Positions 1-22,700 of a stretch of DNA of 64,000 nt are shown in pieces. Source of the DNA: Balanoglossus misakiensis (taxonomy: Eukaryota > Hemichordata); assembly GCA_040954595.2 (NCBI GenBank), contig CM082595.2, positions 2,976,001-3,040,000 of the forward strand, read 5' to 3'. The stretch's first letter is position 1; every line of letters starts with the position of its first letter. The notes below the pieces were generated by a model. That model was given only the letters and a program-made list of their open reading frames with translations. It did no database searches and had not been told where the DNA came from. Both the position numbers and the translations under genes were made by a program.

Positions 1-209
1 TACAATGTATATGCTATTGCGTGTACATGGAATTTTGTTATAACTGAACAAGCTAGCTTTCTTACAATGTTATCCAGAAGAGAATCTGGCTGGCCCAGGG
101 CCTTGCAATAAATGGCGTTTGCTCAAAATCGCAAACATACAATTTCTGAGTCTAATTCTGGAAGAACTCTGAAACAAAATATTAAGCATGTTGTTTGTCT
201 TTTCAACAG
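1..209 (+). other. CHD4-like gene, intron (3' part)
   Basis: This stretch lies upstream of the first recognisable exon and ends in a TTTTCAACAG acceptor at 200-209. I see no coding exon in it. The preceding exons, expected to encode the N-terminal domain, PHD fingers and first chromodomain, are outside the window. Confidence 0.7.
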
Positions 210-14103
<13,894 letters not shown>

Positions 14104-14130
<27 letters not shown>

Positions 14131-14190
14131 GCCAAACCGGAGGTAACCATAGATGACTAGACAAAACCAGAGATTAATAACATAGATAAT
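14104..14190 (+). repeat. 30-bp tandem repeat spanning the CHD4 stop codon
   Basis: Copy 1 (14113-14142) carries the last codons and stop of CHD4; copy 2 (14143-14172) repeats AACCATAGATGACTAG with neighbours AAACC-GAG; a third copy is decayed. The 30-bp unit equals ten codons, so copy 2 is in frame with the gene: reading past the first stop gives AKPEVTIDD and a second stop at 14160. See the findings. Confidence 0.85.
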
Positions 14191-14520
14191 ACTGAGGCCA
14201 AACTACACTCTGAAATCAGAGAATCAGGATTTTTATCAGATGAAGATCTATATCAACAGAAATTATTTGTAATGTCAACTTATTCATGTATGTTCATAAG
14301 TTTGTATTGTGTATGGATAGTATTTATTGCATTTCTAAGACTTTCTGGGGATGAATTTTACCAGTTTTAAAAGTGAATGTAGGAGACACTTTTTTTCAAA
14401 AGATCTATTAGTTTACCTGTATAGATAAATGAGGTCAAAGTTGAAGTGGTTATTTAAGAAGGTTTAGATGGTATTTGAAAAAGCCACTCATGTCATATTT
14501 GGAAAAAGAACAAAGATGTG

Positions 14521-14706
14521 TAGCAGTGACATAAACTTGTCTCTGATTGGTCATCAGTGACTAAAACTTGTCTCTGATTGGTCAGCAGTGACTAAAACTT
14601 GTCTCTGATTGGTCAGCAGTGACTAAAACTTGTCTCTGATTGGTCGCCAATCGCATGAACTTGTCTCTGATTGGTCAGCAGTCACATAAGCTTTCTGTGA
14701 TTGGTT
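14521..14706 (+). repeat. 31-bp tandem repeat, about six copies, each with an ATTGG (inverted CCAAT)
   Basis: Unit reads approximately CAGCAGTGACTAAAACTTGT followed by CTCTGATTGGT. Inner copies are nearly identical and the last two decay. Each contains CTCTGATTGG, the reverse complement of a CCAAT box. It lies in the probable CHD4 3' UTR. Confidence 0.9.
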
Positions 14707-15881
14707 AGCATTTTGAGAGATTAGGAATACTTTTGTTCATTTATGCTGTGTTCACTTATTGGTAGTAGGCTGTCCTCTACAATCCTTATATTGCATTGAG
14801 AGCCAAGCATCCTTATTATTTGCTGGTGTGCATAAAACTTTCCTCCCCTCCTTCAACTAATGACTACTGCCAACTCTTTCCCCCCCCCCCCCTCCAAAAA
14901 ATTAATAAAACCCTGAAATTTACATGCATGAAATATTTGGCAAGTTAAAATTAACATATCCCAGAAAGTAGTGAACTAAAAGACCATTGAAAATCTGGTG
15001 CAATTGAGAAACACGAGTTCATCAAAAAAACTGCCGAATATATGTTTGTGCGATGAGAATATGCGATAACCATCCATACACAAAAGAATTGACCAATGTG
15101 AAATATCAGCTTTGAAGATTTTTGAATTTATATTGTTTTCTCGTTTCAAAAAGTTTTTCTGTTGTGATATTGTGGGTGTTAGTGTCTGTCTTCTGGAGAT
15201 ATTTCTACTTTGATGTTTATATACGCCTATTTTTGTAAGTTTACATAGTTTAATATTTTTTGAATGGTCAGTAAGCTTGAAGGTATTATTTGCTATAAGG
15301 GGAAAATAGACATTTTTGAAAGAGCGGTATCTGATGAAACAAGCCTTATGATTGGTTAATTTACACACGTTCAACCAGTGCAGAAGTGTGTTACATCTGA
15401 CTTTGGTGGAGACACTGAATCCTAATATTTATTGCTAAAGCAAGTGTGTTTTCTGTGATGCTTTGTACTGGAAATGAAGTGGGAAGAAAGATCATTCACT
15501 CTTTACGGTTCTGGCTTGTGTTTAGACGCATCAACTGTATGCAGTTTCCTTTTGCGGTCAAACAAGGACATACACTACTGGTTGACCGTGTTTCATCTGT
15601 CCAATCAAAAATTTACCCCATCACAAAACTACACACATCCACCATTAGTTTTATTCCAACTGTAACTCTTAAGACAGAACTAGATTTCCCAGAGGGTTTC
15701 ATGCTTTCTGAAGAATCGATCAAAATTTGTACAGTATGAAACAAGGCAGCGATCACCCGAAACAGAGTATTTATAGCCATTGAGAGTTGAGGATCTTGAC
15801 CATGACATTGTCAGGTATTGACATTTTCTAAGTCTTTATTTATGGTATATTCTGATTCATGTATTCTAATCTAAATATTGC

Positions 15882-15887
15882 AATAAA
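15882..15887 (+). terminator. Poly(A) signal AATAAA, probable CHD4 distal site
   Basis: Canonical AATAAA within TTGCAATAAAAGAGAC, followed by GC-rich sequence that looks intergenic. A weaker alternative lies near 14903. Confidence 0.45.
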
Positions 15888-15900
15888 AGAGACAGAAGCA

Positions 15901-16903
15901 AGATCAGTATTGTCCCTAGTCTTGCTCCAAAACTGATGCTGAAATGCGCGTTCGCGTTACGTATAGAACGTCCTGTGGATGCGACGCTAATCACACCTGG
16001 CGTGGCGATGCGTCGTACGCAGTATGATGAAAGTTCCATTCTTATCAACAGGCACAGCGACTGCTATAGAGTCTATATTGTCCCTTGTGTTATTTGTGTT
16101 TACGTTGAATGATCGTCTATGTTTCTCATATCTTGGGCAATGGAAGTAGATTTTCCTTATTCCAATTCTGAATATCAAAGTAGGCAGTAGACTTGTACAT
16201 GATGGGAAAACAGTTGTGTTATTTTCATGATGTTATGATGATGAATGCATTGTTTGTGTTTGATAAATTCTCATCCACTGATGTACGTTGCACAGGGAAA
16301 TGTACCGAAATGTGCGCCGCCTACGTTGGAGTTCGAGCTACTGTTGTTTTTACAAATTGGCCTTTAAAACTTCAACAACTTGTTCTACAGCTGCTATATA
16401 GGACATGACACACGTCCCAAATTAACACACCTGCAATGTTGTGTATCTAGAATCAATGTAGTACAAAGTTCAATCGTGGTTAATTATTACATGACAGTGA
16501 CGAGTTCTGTAAACATTTCAGCTATCAGGCCATGGCCTCAATTGGCCTGTTATCAAGGGGTAGTCTCAACAATTAAAAATAACATCTTCGTGCGCGGAAG
16601 GAAAGCTGATGATATCTTCGTGCGATTTATTCGCTTGTGATGTCATTCTTTGTATATAGAAACTTTCGTTTGTTTCACTCAAATTCTCTGTTTTCGGGGA
16701 AATATAAAACTGATACCAATTGAACGCGTCACCCAAAGTACTTTTGAGATGACCCCTCCCCCTTAAAAAATCGTTTCTATGTATAACTAACCACGTCAGA
16801 TTATAGGCATTCCACATCTTGCTTGCCATATGTTTGGCAAGAACCGAAAATTTCTGGACTGAAACTCAGAAAGCGCAGGATTACCGACGAAAAAATCGCA
16901 GAC
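15901..16903. other. CHD4-LRR intergenic region and LRR gene 5' flank
   Basis: Around 15950-16020 the sequence is unusually CpG-rich. A TATA-like AATATAAAAC lies at 16701-16710, about 200 bp before the LRR start codon. No coding homology was recognised; short open frames here look random. Confidence 0.5.
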
Positions 16904-18544
16904 ATGGATATATTCAGAGCTGGTTTAATTTTTGCGCTTCTGTCGTCGATGGCAACTGCTTCCCGATCCAGAATATTTTACAGTAACACCTGCCCTATGC
17001 TATGCCAGTGTTCAGACGATTCCGCCAGCGGTGTTTCCGTGAGTTGTTTTGACTTCATCAGCGAGACGGCGCTGATGGCCAACGGTTTTTATTTCTATCG
17101 ACAAGTTCCGAAGATGACGCTGTCTTTCATGAGCGACAACCCCCACCGCCTAAGCCGCAGATTTTTCATCGGAGTTCCGACCTTACAAGACCTTACCATA
17201 CGGACCATAAACAGTCTGAACATCGAGAAAAATGCCTTCTCCGATCTAAAGCAACTGTCAGTCCTGAATTTATCCCAAAACCCAATACGGTCCATACGCA
17301 AAAAGGCTTTCGGTGGCACACACGCCCTGAAGTCTCTCTTCATATCGGAAGCCCATCTGAAAGAACTGGGTAACGCGAAGCTATGGCGAACCTTCGACTT
17401 GCACAACCTCGAACTGTTGGTGTTGAGCGGAAATTTTATTTCTATATTACCGGATTTTATATTCATGCATTTGAGAAATTTGAAGACCCTCGACTTGAGC
17501 TTCAACCAGATATCTTCCATCGGGGACAAAGCCCTTGAGGGACTGAACTCCCTTGAAGTATTGAAACTGAGTGGAAATAAATTGACAAGCATTCCCTCGT
17601 CAGCTTTGTCGAATCTCCCCGCGCCTCGTCTGAAAACCCTCCAGCTTGATAGAAACGAGATCAACGATATTCCACCAGGTGCCTTCAACGTGACAAGTCT
17701 TAACCATCTCAGTCATTTGAGCCTCAGTTACAAGATGATCGGCCCGCAGAAGGTAAACCAGGAAACTTTTCTCGGTCTGGAAAATCTCGCCACTTTGAGC
17801 TTAGCCGTAGACGTCGACACTGGTAGCTTGGAGGGCAGCTTAGTTGAGTCTTTCCAGAAACTCGACGACTTCAACAGAAGGGGACCAAATAACGCTATTG
17901 ACAATGCTCAGAACGAAGACACCCTACAAGAAAAGGTTTTCAAGAATAACGACGGACTAGTTATAAGAATTTCGAGCCAAGGAGATGAAATTGTAGGGGA
18001 AAGGATAAGCGAAGATGTTGGCCAATCCGGGCCAATCGGTGACAAGAAAGTTCGCCACCTGCGACATGTACTGGAAAAGCGCGAGGCACCTTCGGTTTCG
18101 ACAGCTGTCATGGCAACGGAAAGCGTCACCGCGATTGACACAACGATTGGCACAACGACCGCCCCAAAGATGTCATCAGAAACCATGGCAACAGGGAGCT
18201 CGGCAAAGCCCACCCAGACAACGAAAGAGCAAACAAAAACCATCCACTCTTCGTCATCACCAGTGAATGTATCATCTAGCATATCACCAGACGTGTCAAG
18301 CACCATGTTGGAACCGACCACAAAACTTCCAGACTGGAATTCGACAGCAACAACCCCGGACAGGAACTCGACAGCAACAACCCCCCTCCCCTCGGGAGGG
18401 GGAGGTGGCTCCTCTGCGGGAACCATTTTCATCGTCATTCTCATCATCGCTGCCTGTGTATGCTTCATCATCGGCGGTATTTATATTTACCGAAGACACC
18501 GCACTAGCCTGAGATATATGTCGTTTGTGAACTCTAGGCCTTAG
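16904..18544 (+). CDS. Leucine-rich-repeat single-pass transmembrane protein, intronless
   Basis: 546 residues if the ATG at 16904 is used. I chose it over the in-frame ATG at 16823 because it directly precedes a signal peptide (FRAGLIFALLSSMATAS). An N-terminal Cys cluster (CPMLCQCSDD, then SCFDF) resembles an LRRNT cap. About eight LRRs follow, e.g. LSVLNLSQNPIRSI, LELLVLSGNFISIL, LKTLDLSFNQISSI, LEVLKLSGNKLTSI. I find no Cys-containing C-terminal cap. Then comes a Ser/Thr-rich stalk with NST sequons and a Gly5 run, a membrane helix (FIVILIIAACVCFIIGG) and a 20-25-residue basic tail without a signalling domain. It is probably a cell-surface recognition or adhesion protein; an LRR family cannot be assigned. 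The dibasic LEKREAPS before the stalk could be a processing site. A downstream receptor gene begins 735 bp later on the same strand. Confidence 0.9.
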   Translation: MDIFRAGLIFALLSSMATASRSRIFYSNTCPMLCQCSDDSASGVSVSCFDFISETALMANGFYFYRQVPKMTLSFMSDNPHRLSRRFFIGVPTLQDLTIRTINSLNIEKNAFSDLKQLSVLNLSQNPIRSIRKKAFGGTHALKSLFISEAHLKELGNAKLWRTFDLHNLELLVLSGNFISILPDFIFMHLRNLKTLDLSFNQISSIGDKALEGLNSLEVLKLSGNKLTSIPSSALSNLPAPRLKTLQLDRNEINDIPPGAFNVTSLNHLSHLSLSYKMIGPQKVNQETFLGLENLATLSLAVDVDTGSLEGSLVESFQKLDDFNRRGPNNAIDNAQNEDTLQEKVFKNNDGLVIRISSQGDEIVGERISEDVGQSGPIGDKKVRHLRHVLEKREAPSVSTAVMATESVTAIDTTIGTTTAPKMSSETMATGSSAKPTQTTKEQTKTIHSSSSPVNVSSSISPDVSSTMLEPTTKLPDWNSTATTPDRNSTATTPLPSGGGGGSSAGTIFIVILIIAACVCFIIGGIYIYRRHRTSLRYMSFVNSRP

Positions 18545-18670
18545 ACACAAATATGATTTCAAATATAATATACGCGTTAGGCAGATAGAACAAAACCTGA
18601 GACTGTATAATTGTCTTGATTGCATATTTCCCTCTTTCAAACATTGTCTTATGTGTAACTGGATGGCCAG

Positions 18671-18676
18671 AATAAA
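18671..18676 (+). terminator. Poly(A) signal of the LRR gene
   Basis: AATAAA about 127 bp past the stop codon at 18544, giving a short 3' UTR. The remaining sequence up to the next gene holds nothing else I recognise. Confidence 0.6.
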
Positions 18677-19104
18677 TGATATGTCTGTTTGACAACTGGT
18701 CATAGAAAAGCGAAAAAACAGAAAATCCATGTCTTCAACATGTATATTCAACAAGGGACGTTAACACTTTTGCTTCATCGATTCGGTAATTTGCATAATA
18801 GTTCTGACCACCTGCATTATTATATTCAAGGTAGATTAAAATTATTATTTGAATATACATGTAAATGTTGTTTTTCTTTATTTGTGGTACATAGGCCTGC
18901 ATACGCTGTAATTTTATGGCATAACTTTATACATTAACAGCTTTTTGTAGTCTTTCGTGCGGGTAACGCTGGCAACTTCTGTTTCCTTGTGACTTTTGAA
19001 GGGGAGGGCGATTCTGATGTGGAAAAAAACTGTCCAACAGCGCGTTCCACATAGCTCCGATTCTGTGGTGCGCCACCAGCGATGTTCAGGACAGGCGAAC
19101 CAGC
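18677..19104. other. Intergenic, no recognisable feature
   Basis: AT-rich to mixed sequence between the LRR gene poly(A) signal and the receptor gene promoter region. I see no repeat of the families found elsewhere in the window. Confidence 0.6.
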
Positions 19105-19180
19105 TAAGGTCAGGTCAGGTAAGGTCAGTTAGTTGCATTACTCAGTATCATATGACCAGCCAGTGATGCTATATTTATAC
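19105..19180 (+). promoter_or_regulatory. Candidate promoter of the TIR/death receptor gene
   Basis: Three AGGTCA half-sites (19107-19112, 19112-19117, 19122-19127) of the type bound by nuclear receptors lie upstream of a TATA-like CTATATTTATA at 19169-19179. The start codon is at 19280. The arrangement is suggestive, but short motifs occur by chance. Confidence 0.35.
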
Positions 19181-19279
19181 CGTATAAACACGATGGATTG
19201 AACAGTTTCACGTTGACCATGCTGTCAAACACAGTTGCCCAGATCACCTGGTGTTTTGTAAAGCAGGAGACTCCCTGAG

Positions 19280-19700
19280 ATGAATTGTACATCGATTTTT
19301 AAACAAGTTGTCGCGATCGTGGTGATTGTACTTACCTGTCACGTGAATGCTCGAAGTGTTACCATTAGTACCGCGGTCACTACACACAACTTGTGGAGTG
19401 ACCGTAGCAAAACCAGGACAACTGCAGGATATCAGGTATGGACATTGGACAAAAATAATAAGGAATATCATTGTGATTTTATTTTTCACCATTTCTTGCC
19501 AATGTGTATCACTGTACATATGTAAAGATTCAACTGTCCTCTAGTGGCAGGTAGGCCTACTGAGACTGAGTGATTAGCATAGTGCATGCGACAAGGTCAC
19601 ATTGGAATACATACATACATACATACATACATACATACATACATACATACATACATACATACATACATACATACATACATACATACATACATACATACAT

Positions 19701-19737
<37 letters not shown>

Positions 19738-22700
19738 TACGGACGGACAGACAGACATACATACATACATACACACACACATACATACATATGTACATAC
19801 ATACAGACACACACACCCCCCTTACACACACATCACACCGTAAACACTATACTCACAGTATGTTGTCTTTTTTTCTCCATAGAAAAAAAGACGATGGTCA
19901 CTTAATGGCCTACACAACCGGCAGACAGAAGAGTGCGGAGAAGCCGTAGGTTGTCAAAAAAAGTAAGGATACTGCTGGCTCTTATTCTTAATAATAGTCT
20001 AATTGTCGGTCAAACCTGTCTATAGTGGCCAGTCAAGAGACTTTCCTAAACTGGCCTTTATAGACAGGTGACTTTTATAGATAGATCAATTAATGTACAT
20101 GAAGCTCTCAGTTCTCATGAGTGTTTACATTTACATTGCAGCGAATGTGATTTCAACGGAATTGGTATGTGTGAAAAAGTATGCTGTCTCTGTGTGGAGG
20201 GGGAAACAAGTGATAAAGACCATCTACCTTATTGCACCAACCAGCCTGTCAATCAGCAATTGAAAAATGAAACTGGGAGGGAATATTTTTGCCGAACATT
20301 TGTGGGTCATGAGTGCGAGCAGCCACCCCTTCCAGTATATGGCAATGTTACCGTGGCGACTGGCATAAACAATGATACTTTTACGAATACTACAGAAGGT
20401 ATGGCACTTGTCATCTCATTTTTTAATCAGGTGTTGACTATATACAGTATACACATATTGACTGGCCATGAGGGCAACAGCATACGTCTGTATCCCAATG
20501 GACTGTGAGGCACCCCCCCCCCCCCAAAACAGACTGTTTCACTCAGGTTTCAGCCTCGGGAAACAGTCTGTTTTTGGGGGTGACTCACAGTCCCTCAGGT
20601 CACAGACGTATGCTGTTGCCCTCATGGCCAGTCAATATGTGTACATTGGTCTACTCTATATCATACTCTAATGCTCACTGTTGTGTCAATATAGCTTGTT
20701 TACAACTACAACCATTGTTATATACTTCTCTGGTTGTCTTTTGGGGGAGGTACATGTATGATCATAAACATTATTCTTTTGATTTTTCTGCAGGACCAGT
20801 TTCTCCTGGAGACAAAACGTTTGTCCTGTATGCATCAATAGGTGGTGGTATTGGTGGCGTTGTTGTTGTTGTTATTATTATTGTTGTTGTTTGCTGTCGT
20901 TATCCCAAGAAATGCAAGGCTTCAATCTCAGGTACAGTATTCAAACAACATGTCTGTTCAACAAATCAGATGAATGAAGAAGTAACTGTAAAATTTCTTT
21001 CACAAGTCACAGCTTCATGAATAAAACCTTTGGTATGCCATATCTCAATTCCGTCAGATGTTTTTCCAGTAGGCATACATGTGAATAACGTCTGTAAAAT
21101 TTATATTTTTCAGGTTCCGTGGAATCAGGTACAGGAAATGGTAAGTACATCCACATTTTCCCAAATTCATTACCAGTAGTACTACGGTTAACTGAATGTT
21201 CATTTATTTTACATATATGAAAAATGTATTTTTCCAGAATTTCTAATGAAATACCAATGCAAACTCACAAGGTAACACATCTCTGGTCTTGCGTTCAAAT
21301 GCTGACAGTACTAACACTGGTGATGTATTGGCTGTGCAAATGAGTGAAGTAATTGAAGAGTAGAACTAACATTGATACCAAGAACAGCAATTGTAAATTA
21401 TGTGTATGAGTTTGAGGTAACTTTTTGCTTTCCTTTCTTTTGATATGTGGGTAGACACCATGCCACTGTTGCCAGATGTGACAGGTAAGCTTCAAGTGAA
21501 AAAAAAATAACTGTTCATTCTCCACACTATGTACAATGATGCTGTCACATTTACACACTCCAGTCATTCCACTGTCACTTCATCCCTTTCACCACCATGG
21601 TTTGGTCCAAATCCCTGTTTTATATAGTAATGTTAGACCTCTACTGAGGGAACTGGGGAGGAAAGGGTTAAGACTTGGAGTTGAGTCACAAAAAACACAA
21701 TATTGATCAAGACCTGGAGATAATGGAAAGCTATGTCTACCTGAACTAGAATAAAAGGGAAAAAAGGAAAAAAGTGTGTGAAAATGAAAAAAATGTTGCT
21801 CCACATTTTGCCTTTCAAAGGGTAAATTCTTATGCGTAACTGCGGTCTACTAATCTTTCAGAGTATGAACATGACGTCTATGTGATCAATGAAAGCGATA
21901 ACATTGAATGGACTGATGATGTCGTAAAATTCTTGGAAGAGAAAGGGTTACGAGTGGTCTGGGACTACAAGGATAAAATTGGTGGTATGTCAAAGTTTGA
22001 TCTTCGTCACTTTTACCTTGAGAATAGTCATAAGATAATCAACATTATTACTGGCAAGGACAACTTACGTGGTGAGCACTCACTCCAACACGCACTGGAA
22101 GAGACCCTCAGAAAATCTGACAAGAACCGGCTTATTCTGGTGAAAATGAACAAGGACATTGAAGTGCCGCCATATTTGAACTATCACATTCCACTGGAGG
22201 CCACTGACAAGAACTTCTTGGATCAGTTGTTGAAAAGTGTTCGGTTCAAACACAAAGACAAGGAACAAGAAAGTACAGCAGTGGAGACACGCATGGCACA
22301 AACAGGTATGTTGGAACTGTGTGCATGTAGAGTAAAACCTGTCTAAACCGAACCCTGTCTAATCTGGAAACCTGTCTATACCGAACACCTTTTCGTTTCC
22401 GTTTTACATAGGAACACATATTAAAAGAACCTATAAACTGGACACCTCTACAAACTGAACAGTTTCTTCAGTCCTTTTGGTGTTCGGTTTAGACAGGTTT
22501 TACTGTAGTTTTCCCCTATCAGTGTTATTGGGGACAAGGCTAGACTGTGTGTGGAGCATAGTGAAAAACTCACAAGTCTTGAATCTAGACTTGTTTATAC
22601 ATTGTATACAACAGAAGAAACCGGGCGTCTTTCAATATTTTATGAGAAGCATTTTCTGTTTTTCTCAAGAATGGCTAGTTTGTGAAAGGGATTCTGAGTC

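Larger units (their letters stand above)
14131..15900 (+). other. Probable CHD4 3' UTR
   Basis: The stretch from the CHD4 stop to about 15.9 kb has no convincing coding exon. It contains the tail repeat, a 31-bp CCAAT-containing array, a poly-C run near 14880-14893, and AATAAA signals near 14903 and at 15882-15887. The latter is the likelier distal poly(A) site. The short open frames around 15446-15739 show no family resemblance and I do not call them. Confidence 0.55.

Noticed and set aside
14521-14706. CRISPR-like array
   Set aside because: Direct repeats are contiguous without unique spacers, and this is animal nuclear DNA; it is a minisatellite.
15446-15739. 97-codon open frame downstream of CHD4
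   Set aside because: No family resemblance, no promoter, and it lies within the probable CHD4 3' UTR.
21238-21271. 34-nt block between the receptor micro-exons
   Set aside because: It has plausible splice sites but shifts phase, producing a stop at the start of the TIR exon. Not included in the coding model; at most a poison exon.
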